26,665 nt of DNA from a virus, in the IMG/VR virus record IMGVR_UViG_3300033571_028691, positions 1-26,665 of that record; one strand, written 5' to 3'. A program made the translations under genes and the position numbers. The first letter of the stretch is position 1. Every line of letters begins with the position of its first letter. Of the stretch, positions 5,983 through 12,729 are shown in pieces. The notes beneath the pieces are model-generated. The model saw only the letters and a program-made list of their open reading frames with translations. It was not told where the DNA came from and searched no databases.

Positions 5983-6807
5983 ATGGAATTAAACAAAGTT
6001 TACTGTGCTGACAATTTACAAGTAATGCAATCAATGACAGACGCAAGCATTGATTTGATTTACATAGACCCACCTTTTAATACTAATAGAATTCAAAAAA
6101 CCGCAACAGCGCAATTTTCAGATTCTTTCGGTGGTCTTGAAGAATACTTGAATTTCATGAGGCCACGGTTGCAGCAGATGCATAGACTATTAAAAGAAAC
6201 GGGTAGTCTGTTTGTTCACGTCGACTATCGAGTTGTGCATTACTTAAAAATTGAGCTTGATAAAATCTTTGGCAGTCCCAAAAACTTTATCAATGAAATA
6301 ATTTGGCATTACGTGATAGCTGGCGGTAGAAATTCAAAAAGTTTTAAAAAAAGACACGATACAATTTTATGGTATGCAAAAGATATCAATAAATATTATT
6401 TTTTTGATAATCAAATACGACAGCCTTTTACACCTGATAACAAACTTACAAATAAATTTCATGGTACAAAACGTGATGAAACTGGTAGAGAGTACGTCGA
6501 AAAATGGGGAACATGTACCAAAAAAAAATACAGATACTATCTCGACAATGGAAAAATGCCTGAAGATGTGTGGTTAGACATCAAACCGCTTAACTCTGCT
6601 TCAAAAGAACGCGTTAATTATCCAAACCAAAAACCTCAAAAATTACTTGAACGTATTATTAAAGCCGCAAGCAAACCTGATGATATTATAGCAGATTTTT
6701 TCTGTGGCTCAGGCACGACTTGCAAGGCAGCAAAATCATTAAATAGAAAATATTTGGGAATTGATAGCAACCCGCAAGCTATTGACTCATTTCAAAAATT
6801 TTGCTAA
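5983..6807 (+). CDS. Orphan DNA methyltransferase, beta class (N6-adenine or N4-cytosine)
   Basis: 274 residues. Motif IV is near the N-terminus (LIYIDPPFNTNR, about 25-36), followed by a middle target-recognition region, and the SAM-binding motif near the C-terminus is DFFCGSGTTCKAAKSLNRKYLGID (about 238-262, key residues F-C-G-S-G). This order, IV before I, defines the beta class of the N6/N4 methylase family. DPPF rather than DPPY is common in adenine enzymes. No restriction endonuclease is adjacent, so it is probably a solitary enzyme protecting phage DNA or altering regulation. The ribosome site before ATG 5983 is weak. A strong terminator follows 33 bases after the stop, so it is a single-gene unit. 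Recognition sequence cannot be predicted. Confidence 0.85.
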   Translation: MELNKVYCADNLQVMQSMTDASIDLIYIDPPFNTNRIQKTATAQFSDSFGGLEEYLNFMRPRLQQMHRLLKETGSLFVHVDYRVVHYLKIELDKIFGSPKNFINEIIWHYVIAGGRNSKSFKKRHDTILWYAKDINKYYFFDNQIRQPFTPDNKLTNKFHGTKRDETGREYVEKWGTCTKKKYRYYLDNGKMPEDVWLDIKPLNSASKERVNYPNQKPQKLLERIIKAASKPDDIIADFFCGSGTTCKAAKSLNRKYLGIDSNPQAIDSFQKFC

Positions 6808-6839
6808 GTTGTTCATATCCTGTAAAAAAAAGTTTGTTT

Positions 6840-6873
6840 CCGCTGGGTTTCCTGTTCCCCCGGCGGTTTTTTT
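6840..6873 (+). terminator. Rho-independent terminator after the methyltransferase
   Basis: CCGCTGGG (6840-6847) pairs with CCCGGCGG (6859-6866) through one G-T wobble, followed by seven T. The strong GC stem contrasts with the AT-rich surroundings. Confidence 0.85.
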
Positions 6874-6907
6874 ATATATATACTGCACAAATTTAAAGCA
6901 TATTCTC

Positions 6908-6936
6908 TTGACTTAACTATTAAGCTATAGTATAAT
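6908..6936 (+). promoter_or_regulatory. Strong early rightward promoter
   Basis: TTGACT (6908-6913), a 17-base spacer, and consensus TATAAT (6931-6936). The 13-bp palindrome CTTAACTATTAAG (6912-6924) overlaps the -35 and spacer and is a likely repressor site. The eleven bases TTGACTTAACT recur at 11047-11057, and TTGACTTAA also at 25240-25248. Confidence 0.8.
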
Positions 6937-6967
6937 ATAAATAGCCCAAAGAACAGGAGGGTGTGTT

Positions 6968-7324
6968 ATGTCAGAGTTTTATATTAAAAAGCGCACAGCG
7001 CTGACGCAAGTATCTGTCAGTCACTTGCTCAACTATTTGAAAGGATTTCATGATTTTACGCTCTATAAAGATGAGCTTAAAAGTAATAGCAATAAAGTAG
7101 ATTATTGCAAAGTGTTAGAAGCTGTAATCGGATGTATGTATGCTGAAAATGCAGTCGGCGAAAGAAAAAGAAACAAGCTTTTAGTGCAAGAAAGCACGTA
7201 TACTTACGCTTATTACACGAATAAGTTTAACAAGAACTATAAAGCTCACAAAAAGCTTGCAAAAACTCTCGCAAAAGAAATGACAACACAACTTGACTTA
7301 GAGTTTGCAGAAGAAACTAAGTAA
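6968..7324 (+). CDS. Unrecognised early phage protein (118 residues)
   Basis: ATG 6968 follows a near-perfect AGGAGG at seven bases and the strong promoter at 6908, so this is probably a highly expressed immediate-early gene. The protein is soluble, lysine-rich and predicted helical, with YLKGFHDFTLYKDEL in the middle and a basic segment YTNKFNKNYKAHKKLAKTLA near the C-terminus, then an acidic end. I see no membrane helix, zinc motif or catalytic signature. The terminator at 7336-7360 follows directly, so most transcripts may stop after this gene. Strong early small phage proteins often take over or inhibit a host function, but nothing here says which. Confidence 0.7.
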   Translation: MSEFYIKKRTALTQVSVSHLLNYLKGFHDFTLYKDELKSNSNKVDYCKVLEAVIGCMYAENAVGERKRNKLLVQESTYTYAYYTNKFNKNYKAHKKLAKTLAKEMTTQLDLEFAEETK

Positions 7325-7335
7325 AGTTAAGAGCG

Positions 7336-7360
7336 CTCAAGGGAAACCTTGGGTTCTTTT
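7336..7360 (+). terminator. Rho-independent terminator with GAAA tetraloop
   Basis: CTCAAGG (7336-7342), loop GAAA, CCTTGGG (7347-7353) with one wobble, then TTCTTTT. It lies between two genes of the same direction with no clear new promoter downstream, so the following genes seem to need readthrough or antitermination. Confidence 0.8.
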
Positions 7361-7385
7361 AATTCTAATTTTTACACTATAAAAC

Positions 7386-8090
7386 ATGAGATTTGACAGC
7401 ATGAAACAGGTTAAATTAAACAATAAAAAAAGAACACAAACTTTAGTAAATCAAATTTGGCCTGATTTAAATTATCGCCTTAATTTATACAAATTATATG
7501 GTTCAAATTGTTTAGAACATACCAGCAGTTTAATTTTAGATTTAGCAAATAACACCTGTTTTTTAATTGATGACTTTGAAGAAGAAGACTCAATCCCTTA
7601 TAGATCACAATTAGATAAATATTTAACTATAAAACTTCACCTATATAATATAAATGACAATCAACAATTTATGGATTGTCAATATAAAACAAATTTGAGT
7701 CTAATTTGTGCCGAGGGTGACTACTTTAAAGTTGATTTAACAAAATTTAAATATATTCCAAAAATTAACCGTTGGTTTTCTGATAGCTTTATTGCTGAAG
7801 TTGATAAAGCACTTTTTAATAGACTTAAAAATTATTATCAAAACTATCCCGATTTATTTAATCTATTGTATCAAGAAGTGATTAATACACACAATCAACA
7901 GGAATTGGAAAATTTACTTCTATTTAAAATACCGAAAAAAATTTGTGCTGAAATAGATTTTCAGACAGATTTTAAAGTTCGTAAATTTTTAAGTCGTATC
8001 AATTGGCTTGAAAACAACCTATACAAACCTGACATTATCAAACGTTTACACTCACAAATTCTTGCACTCTATAAACAACAGGAGATTTAA
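7386..8090 (+). CDS. Unrecognised early phage protein (234 residues)
   Basis: A lysine- and asparagine-rich soluble protein with no signal peptide or membrane helix. The N-terminus is basic (MKQVKLNNKKRTQTLVNQIW) and an acidic patch FLIDDFEEEDSIPYR lies about residues 57-71. No motif was recognised. Two in-frame ATG codons (7386 and 7401) are possible and neither has a good ribosome site. A TATAAA sits four bases before the first ATG, which could be a -10 giving a near-leaderless message, but no matching -35 is clear. It heads a gene run 7386-9964 separated from the first early gene by a terminator. Very low GC content is shared with the next genes. Confidence 0.6.
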   Translation: MRFDSMKQVKLNNKKRTQTLVNQIWPDLNYRLNLYKLYGSNCLEHTSSLILDLANNTCFLIDDFEEEDSIPYRSQLDKYLTIKLHLYNINDNQQFMDCQYKTNLSLICAEGDYFKVDLTKFKYIPKINRWFSDSFIAEVDKALFNRLKNYYQNYPDLFNLLYQEVINTHNQQELENLLLFKIPKKICAEIDFQTDFKVRKFLSRINWLENNLYKPDIIKRLHSQILALYKQQEI

Positions 8091-8093
8091 AAA

Positions 8094-8609
8094 ATGACAA
8101 CAAGTTATATTGAAAACGACGGGCTTAAAATTTGTGCAAAATTTCTAAACAAATTTATAGCGTCAGATCCTTTAATAGATATGAGTTTTGATTTAGAAAG
8201 TGGTCTAGCAGCAAAAGAATTTTATGAAAAATTTAAAAATGATTTAAAATTTTTAAGCTGTATTTATGATAAAGAAAAATTAATCAATTTTAACAATTTA
8301 GCGTTATTTATTGCATTAAACTCTCACAGTAGCTTTCTCTGTGACGACGAAAAGACTTTACATATTAAAATTGCCAAAATTTGTTTGCCAAAATTTGAAG
8401 CTCTCATTAAAGAGAATCTCGACAATTTAGACAATCAAACAAGCATTGATGAGATATTTGAAACTCATTTTGCACATTTAGTAGCCCCAAAAAATCCTAA
8501 GGGTGGCAAATGGGATCTTCCTCGTATCGTGACACTTGCCGAAATAAAACCTTTTTTCGTTGATCCTAATAATATCGACGAATTGTTTAAAGCGCACAAA
8601 TTGGATTAA
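8094..8609 (+). CDS. Unrecognised protein, intact member of a tandem paralogue pair
   Basis: 171 residues, helical, acidic and lysine-rich, with no membrane segment. A core block EFYEKFKNDLKFLSCIYDKE then KLINFNNLALFI (about residues 43-75), and later IAKICLPKFEALIKE and IDEIFETHF, recurs in the frame immediately downstream (8641-8967), so the pair arose by tandem duplication. The ribosome site CAGGAG lies 11 bases before ATG 8094, and the start is four bases after the upstream stop. The C-terminal extension APKNPKGGKWDLPRIV is unique to this copy. No function is known to me; the family looks like phage-specific small helical proteins. Confidence 0.65.
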   Translation: MTTSYIENDGLKICAKFLNKFIASDPLIDMSFDLESGLAAKEFYEKFKNDLKFLSCIYDKEKLINFNNLALFIALNSHSSFLCDDEKTLHIKIAKICLPKFEALIKENLDNLDNQTSIDEIFETHFAHLVAPKNPKGGKWDLPRIVTLAEIKPFFVDPNNIDELFKAHKLD

Positions 8610-8967
8610 TCAGTGTAATTTTGATTATAAAGATAGTAAATTTGATGAAAAAATTTTTGATTTAGCAAACGAATTTTATGATGGGTTTATAAGTGATCCA
8701 ACATTTTTAAGTTTTATTTATGATGAAGAAAACTTAATCAATTTTAAAAATTTAGTTTTTATGATCGGTGAATTTTTTGAATTAAGTTACGACCTAAAAA
8801 TAAAATTAGCGCCACAAGTTGCAAAAATAGTTCATCCAAAATTTCTAGTTTCCATAAAAAAAGGTAGTGGAGATTTTAAGAACCATAAAAAATTAACTTA
8901 TAAAGAAATATTTGATTTGTATTTTGGTTTTGAAAGAATGAAAAGCTACTACTTCCTCGATAACTAA
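8560..8967 (+). pseudogene. 5'-truncated paralogue of the preceding gene
   Basis: From about 8641 the frame encodes FDEKIFDLANEFYDGF then FLSFIYDEENLINFKNLVFMI, IAKIVHPKFLVSIKK and KEIFDLYFGFE, which aligns along its length with residues about 33-130 of the preceding product. The part equal to the first about 30 residues of that product is missing. No ATG, GTG or TTG exists in frame between the upstream gene's stop and ATG 8761, which lies inside the conserved block. The only upstream start is a TTG at 8560 inside the previous gene, with no ribosome site. It is therefore a decayed duplicate, or is translated by an unusual route. The conserved reading frame without stops argues that decay is recent. 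Confidence 0.6.
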
Positions 8968-8982
8968 CAAAAAAGGCAAAAA

Positions 8983-9027
8983 ATGATAATAACACAATCC
9001 TTTATAATCAAAAAAGGCCAAAAATGA
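8983..9027 (+). CDS. Possible 14-residue leader peptide coupled to the next gene
   Basis: ATG 8983 is preceded by AAAAAAGGCAAAAA and encodes MIITQSFIIKKGQK, stopping at a TGA that overlaps the next ATG as ATGA. The same block AAAAAAGGC(C)AAAAATGA occurs twice, before this start and before 9024. The duplicate ribosome site may be a simple duplication, or may set up coupled translation of the following gene. Confidence 0.25.
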   Translation: MIITQSFIIKKGQK

Positions 9028-9689
9028 CGATAAAGACTAACGAAGCCCATGCGACACCCGCATTTTCAATGATTGCGGCTTCTTTGATTGCTGATTTTAA
9101 TATGCAATACTTTAATGTTGAAAAGAAAACAGAAATCGCTAAAATATTTCACAACTTAAAAGAGCATAGCTTCTTTGCTGTGGATTGTTTTGAACATTCA
9201 CATTTAGAACGAATCGAAAACCAACCGACAAATTATCAGCTTGTCGGTTCTTTTTTTGCTCATCCAAATTCGAGCTTTAAAAGTGAAAATGTGGACGCCG
9301 AATTTTTGATGATGTTAGCATCTGAAACCTCGACAATGCTAAAAAAATATATCAAAAAATTTAATGTTGACTTGAATTTAACGACCTATGTTGAAAAAGA
9401 AAATCTAGGATATTATCAAGCAGATTTGCAAATCATGCTGCAATTATTTAAAGAAGAAATTGATAATATTGAAACCAGAGTTTTTAAACATTTTAATTAT
9501 CTTCTTTCTAAAAAAGATTTACAAAATGATATAAAAACATTTATTATTTTTAAAGAACTCGACAATCACATTACAAATTTTTATCTCAAATTTTTTTGCT
9601 TTCGAATGCGGTCAATGCTTTCAAATGATTCTGCTATTAAAGTTGAATTTGCAAATGCAATCCAAAATTACATAATAGGGAAATTATGA
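9024..9689 (+). CDS. Unrecognised phage protein carrying an internal terminator
   Basis: 221 residues. The N-terminal third (MTIKTNEAHATPAFSMIAAS) is followed by mixed sequence and, from about residue 90, a helical lysine-rich part including EFLMMLASETSTMLKKYIKK. No known domain is seen. AAGGCC before ATG 9024 is a moderate ribosome site, and the stop overlaps the next ATG (ATGA). A perfect intrinsic terminator lies within codons about 67-78. Translating ribosomes would normally mask such a hairpin, so transcription past it could depend on ongoing translation or on antitermination. The protein segment coded by it, NQPTNYQLVGSFF, shows no special character. The gene could also be a fusion of two shorter ancestral units. 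Confidence 0.6.
   Translation: MTIKTNEAHATPAFSMIAASLIADFNMQYFNVEKKTEIAKIFHNLKEHSFFAVDCFEHSHLERIENQPTNYQLVGSFFAHPNSSFKSENVDAEFLMMLASETSTMLKKYIKKFNVDLNLTTYVEKENLGYYQADLQIMLQLFKEEIDNIETRVFKHFNYLLSKKDLQNDIKTFIIFKELDNHITNFYLKFFCFRMRSMLSNDSAIKVEFANAIQNYIIGKL
9223..9257 (+). terminator. Intragenic rho-independent terminator
   Basis: AACCGACAA (9223-9231) pairs perfectly with TTGTCGGTT (9241-9249) around a nine-base loop, and one C later a run of seven T follows (9251-9257). It is as good as the intergenic terminators of this window, yet lies inside the open frame 9024-9689. Confidence 0.75.
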
Positions 9690-9964
9690 GCAATAATAAA
9701 GGCAGACCACCAGCACGCTGGGTTGACCAGTTAGCTGACGGGGAATATACAGTGCAAGATTTGATTGAGCTGACTGGTAAATCAGCACTTGCGACGCGTT
9801 GGATTATGCGTAAATACGCAAAAAGCGCACGCTATGTTTTAAATCCGAATGCTAAGGGTATTATTGTTTATTATCTTTGGAATAGAGAGCATTACATCGA
9901 TAAGCTAAAGAGTGCCGCGCAAGCTCGTAAGCTGCTAATCGACGCAACCCGCGGCACAAAATAA
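9686..9964 (+). CDS. Small DNA-binding protein (AT-hook-like plus HTH)
   Basis: 92 residues and strongly basic. The N-terminus NKGRPPARW resembles an AT-hook (GRP core). It is followed by a likely helix-turn-helix, EYTVQDLIELTGKSALATRW, and a basic C-terminal half with KLKSAAQARKLLIDATRGTK. Its ATG overlaps the upstream stop. It closes the rightward early operon and meets the leftward methyltransferase-like cassette tail to tail, with only an AAAATTA/TAATTTT weak dyad between. The motif pattern indicates DNA binding, most likely a transcription regulator or nucleoid-like factor of the phage; targets are unknown. Confidence 0.6.
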   Translation: MSNNKGRPPARWVDQLADGEYTVQDLIELTGKSALATRWIMRKYAKSARYVLNPNAKGIIVYYLWNREHYIDKLKSAAQARKLLIDATRGTK

Positions 9965-9981
9965 AATTAGCACAAATAATT

Positions 9982-10623
9982 TTACGCATCAAATTTTAAA
10001 CTTTCTAAAAAAAGTTCAGCATTATAAATTTCTTTGATATAAATCAATTGTTCTTCTTGACACTTTTTATAATAAGAACACCACGTCAAATCGATATCAA
10101 TTGGAAAATGCCCTAGAGTTTCAAACCACTCTTTACTTGCTTTGGTTTTGTTAGCATTTTTTCTAACAGTATCAGGGCAGCTCAACGCTGTTAGTGCTTC
10201 GTTTCTGTGAATCTGCCATTGGACTGCACAAATAAAATGCAGAAAAAAATCATAATGTTTTTTTATGTAGTCTTTAGAAATTTTGACAGCCAAATTTTCT
10301 TCAATAAATTGAAACGTCGCATCGATGATTCTAGAGCGACAGGCGAGGATATTATTGTAATCAATATCAATCGCCCATAATGTGTCTAACGTTGCTGTAA
10401 TGGCTTCAAAAATGCCTAAATTTTTTAATGCTTCAAGCCTACGTTTGTACATTGCAACAACAAAGTTGCCAGTTCCACACGTTGGCTCAAACAGACACAC
10501 TTCTAAATCAGCCCATACTTTTGGATTATTCTGACTCATCAAATCAAGCATCTCTTCGACAACATGCTCGGGCGTAAAGACTTCGCCAAATTCTTTTATT
10601 CGCTCTTTACTTTTACTTAGCAT
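9982..10623 (-). CDS. Short N6-methyltransferase-like protein lacking the NPPY motif
   Basis: 213 residues. KEFGEVFTPEHVVEEMLDLM (about 10-29) and motif I FEPTCGTGNFVVAMYKRRLE (about 45-64), then LWAIDIDYNNILACRSRI (about 87-104), are clear hallmarks of gamma-type N6-adenine methyltransferases: helix before motif I, SAM-binding loop, and acidic motif II/III region. The catalytic NPPY/DPPY motif IV expected about 40-80 residues later is absent, and the protein ends without a target-recognition domain. Short proteins of this type are found in phages; whether they methylate is unclear. It may bind SAM without catalysis, act as an antirestriction decoy, or be a truncated enzyme. The start overlaps the upstream gene by 11 bases, so the two are one leftward cassette inserted between rightward operons. 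Confidence 0.7.
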   Translation of the reverse strand: MLSKSKERIKEFGEVFTPEHVVEEMLDLMSQNNPKVWADLEVCLFEPTCGTGNFVVAMYKRRLEALKNLGIFEAITATLDTLWAIDIDYNNILACRSRIIDATFQFIEENLAVKISKDYIKKHYDFFLHFICAVQWQIHRNEALTALSCPDTVRKNANKTKASKEWFETLGHFPIDIDLTWCSYYKKCQEEQLIYIKEIYNAELFLESLKFDA

Positions 10624-10948
10624 TAAATAACTCTTGTTGTTTTTCTTTATTATTTAAAATAACTTTCCGCACTCGGATATTGATTAAAAATTCATCAGAA
10701 TCTTTATGCACTAAGTTTACGTGTGCGTGTGCAATATCTCTGACGACTTTCACGAGTCCAGATTTTTTATAAACCTTACCAAAAACGCCGAGGTCATAAT
10801 AAAATTTACCGCGTTTTAAAGAAATATTTTTATGTTCCGGGTATCTTTTTGGGATATTTTCCAATTCTTTTTTAGCACTCGCATAGTCATCAAACACTTC
10901 TAAAACATAAATAACTCGACTTTTTGTCCCAACGTAACAGTATATCAT
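10613..10948 (-). CDS. Unrecognised partner protein of the short methyltransferase
   Basis: 111 residues from ATG 10948, chosen over a longer frame (to 11023) because AGGAG lies five bases upstream. The N-terminus MIYCYVGTKSRVIYVLEVFD suggests a small alpha/beta fold, with a short helix ASAKKELENIPKRYP and a basic C-terminus VRKVILNNKEKQQELF. No known family is recognised. Its stop lies 11 bases inside the start of the methyltransferase-like gene, so translation is coupled. The pair is a compact leftward unit. A weak -35/-10-like pair TTGGCA and TAAGTT (16-base spacer) lies upstream near 10990-11016. Confidence 0.6.
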   Translation of the reverse strand: MIYCYVGTKSRVIYVLEVFDDYASAKKELENIPKRYPEHKNISLKRGKFYYDLGVFGKVYKKSGLVKVVRDIAHAHVNLVHKDSDEFLINIRVRKVILNNKEKQQELFNAK

Positions 10949-11166
10949 AACACTCCTAAAAATTTGATTCAGAAAAAAAATTAAGCTAAACTTACTAAGA
11001 GATAGCTGCCTGCCAAAATTCAATCATCAAAATCCTACCTTATTATTTGACTTAACTTAATATGCCCACCAAAAAATTACAGCTATCTTATCCAATTCAT
11101 CACCTTGACAAAAATGCTCAAGTCAATTACTTAACAATTATCCTTCCTTGTTCAATATCTCTCTAG

Positions 11167-11205
11167 ACTCACAGATTTCATCGCTCTGTGAGTTTTGTTA
11201 TTTTA
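11167..11205 (+). terminator. Terminator placed just before a ribosome site (attenuator candidate)
   Basis: ACTCACAGA (11167-11175) pairs perfectly with TCTGTGAGT (11185-11193), followed by TTTTGTTATTTT. The ribosome site TTGGAGG of the next gene begins only a few bases later, so the hairpin must be crossed for the 11218-15476 operon to be expressed from any promoter in 11030-11160. No gene ends upstream on this strand, so this is a leader terminator rather than an operon end. Confidence 0.75.
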
Positions 11206-11217
11206 ATTGGAGGTATA

Positions 11218-11523
11218 ATGCGGACTTTTCTGTACGTGAAAGAAACACATGAAATAATTAGCAAGCACTGTTCAATTAAAGCAGCACAACGTCAACAGTC
11301 AATTATGCCAATTGATGGCAATAAATATGAAATTATCCCTATATCAGAACTCCCAGTTTCTGTTGTTTATGTTCTTGCATATTCAATTGACCCGATGGAA
11401 AAAGAAGATATTTTCGCTGTGTTTTATCATTATCAAGAAGCGCATGAAGCAACGACAAAAAACGTAAAAGACCCACGATATTTTTTACTAACACCAAGAA
11501 TTTATTTTAAAACGATTTACTGA
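11218..11523 (+). CDS. Unrecognised phage protein (101 residues), first gene of the terminase operon
   Basis: ATG 11218 has TTGGAGG at five bases. A longer frame starting at GTG 11188 would begin inside the terminator hairpin and is rejected. The protein has a short N-terminal beta-like segment MRTFLYVKETHEIISK and a second VVYVLAYSIDPMEKEDIFAV, with YHYQEAHEATTKNVKDPRYF after it. The second half loosely resembles the alternation of beta strand and short helix in the leftward 111-residue protein at 10613-10948, but not enough to claim relation. No motif, no membrane segment. Next gene follows after 10 bases. Confidence 0.6.
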   Translation: MRTFLYVKETHEIISKHCSIKAAQRQQSIMPIDGNKYEIIPISELPVSVVYVLAYSIDPMEKEDIFAVFYHYQEAHEATTKNVKDPRYFLLTPRIYFKTIY

Positions 11524-11533
11524 TGGAGTTTAA

Positions 11534-12037
11534 ATGCTAGAAAATTCTGAATTACCCCTACTTGTCAAAATATTTAAAGAGAAATTTAACACTGAAGTAG
11601 CAAAAACTATTTTAAATTATTATATGAGCGTTGCGTTAATTCCACAGGATGAAGTCATATTAAAAGCAAAAAATGAAAAAGATAAAGAGTTTTTAGAAAT
11701 TACTATTGTAGAAGACTCTGATTTTAAAAAGTACTTTAGAACTTCAAAACATATCATGATGGTTATTGAATCAATACAAAATTTAATTAGTACAGTGAAT
11801 ATATCAGATTTTAATTTAAAAAAAGAAAGTGACAAAGCGCCTGAAGAATTTATACAAATAAAACTAATTTTATTGATTAGTTTATTATTAAAAGAACTAC
11901 GCGGTCACACAGATAATCAAGAATTAAAAGATGTTATGCAATTAATTACAAATGCACTACTCGTTTCAACGGATGACTTTCTAAAACAGAATTATGACAC
12001 AAAGTATCAAAACTGGGAGACAAATGACAAAATATAG
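11534..12037 (+). CDS. Unrecognised helical phage protein (167 residues)
   Basis: ATG 11534 follows GGAG at six bases. The protein is acidic and helical. It contains KKYFRTSKHIMMVIESIQNL (about 73-92) and a hydrophobic helix IQIKLILLISLLLKELRGH (about 112-130), which is more likely a buried amphipathic helix than a membrane segment because charged residues flank and enter it. The segment around residue 75 resembles EFYKTSEHLAIILKRLHEL in the next gene product, so the two may be distant tandem paralogues. Its end overlaps the next start by 14 bases. Confidence 0.6.
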   Translation: MLENSELPLLVKIFKEKFNTEVAKTILNYYMSVALIPQDEVILKAKNEKDKEFLEITIVEDSDFKKYFRTSKHIMMVIESIQNLISTVNISDFNLKKESDKAPEEFIQIKLILLISLLLKELRGHTDNQELKDVMQLITNALLVSTDDFLKQNYDTKYQNWETNDKI

Positions 12038-12482
12038 TTTTCAAATAATTTATAAACCAATTGTTGAAATGTACGTGAAACTTCAAGAAGATTTACTTAA
12101 ATATGGGCAATATGCCAACACGCTAAAAAAATTAGAATCAGAAAGTGATGAGGATTACGTCAAGAAAATGGAACAATTCGTAACAAAAATCCGAAGTTCT
12201 GATGAAAAAACTATGAGAGATGTAGCAAAACTACTTGCAATTAACGAAACAAAAGAGCCAAAACAAGTTGCAAAATGTACAGAATTTTATAAAACCTCTG
12301 AACATTTGGCCATTATTTTAAAACGACTTCATGAACTCAAAGACTCAAAGTATTCAAACCCTGAAATTGAGAAATTACTAGAAAAAGTGATTTTCTTTTT
12401 CTTTAGTTATACATTACAACTCTGTGATAACATTTATTCAACCCACACAGTAAAGAATGAGAACTATGAAAAACCCAATTGA
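12024..12482 (+). CDS. Unrecognised helical phage protein (152 residues)
   Basis: ATG 12024 is preceded by GGGAG at good spacing; a longer frame from 11994 lacks this. The sequence is helical with charged N-terminal region (KKLESESDEDYVKKMEQF), the block EFYKTSEHLAIILKRLHELK, and a hydrophobic stretch EKVIFFFFSYTLQLCDNIYS near the C-terminus. Possible distant paralogue of the gene before it. No catalytic residues recognised. It overlaps both neighbours, showing a tightly packed operon. Confidence 0.6.
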   Translation: MTKYSFQIIYKPIVEMYVKLQEDLLKYGQYANTLKKLESESDEDYVKKMEQFVTKIRSSDEKTMRDVAKLLAINETKEPKQVAKCTEFYKTSEHLAIILKRLHELKDSKYSNPEIEKLLEKVIFFFFSYTLQLCDNIYSTHTVKNENYEKPN

Positions 12483-12729
12483 CGAGAAAAAAACAAAGTA
12501 TTTTGAGTTGAAAAAAACTTTAAAAATTACAAATAAGATTGTACGATTATTTCACGAAATCGGAGATTTGAGACCTGGACTTATTAATGAGCACGAAGCA
12601 TACATCAACGCAGTCGGCGCAACTGTTTATTTCTTAGAAAATACTGTCAAAGAATATGCAGATATTGCGCTAGAAATTCATCAAGCGGACGAATGCGAAG
12701 CAAGCATAACATCTTTAAAACTACAATAA
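12466..12729 (+). CDS. Unrecognised small phage protein (87 residues)
   Basis: Two ATG codons (12457, 12466) open the frame; ATG 12466 has GAG at four bases and is preferred. The protein is helical, with KKTLKITNKIVRLFHEIGDL and an acidic C-terminal half ENTVKEYADIALEIHQADEC. The first block is loosely like those of the two upstream products. Overlaps the previous gene by 17 bases and the next by 37. Confidence 0.55.
   Translation: MKNPIDEKKTKYFELKKTLKITNKIVRLFHEIGDLRPGLINEHEAYINAVGATVYFLENTVKEYADIALEIHQADECEASITSLKLQ

Noticed and set aside
5789-6073. Leftward frame opposite the methyltransferase start
   Set aside because: Antisense to a clear gene and to the 41-bp repeats, with a Cys/Leu-rich product typical of reverse reading of A-rich DNA.
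5983-6807. A restriction-modification system
   Set aside because: No endonuclease gene is next to the methyltransferase; terminator and promoter isolate it, so it is described as orphan.
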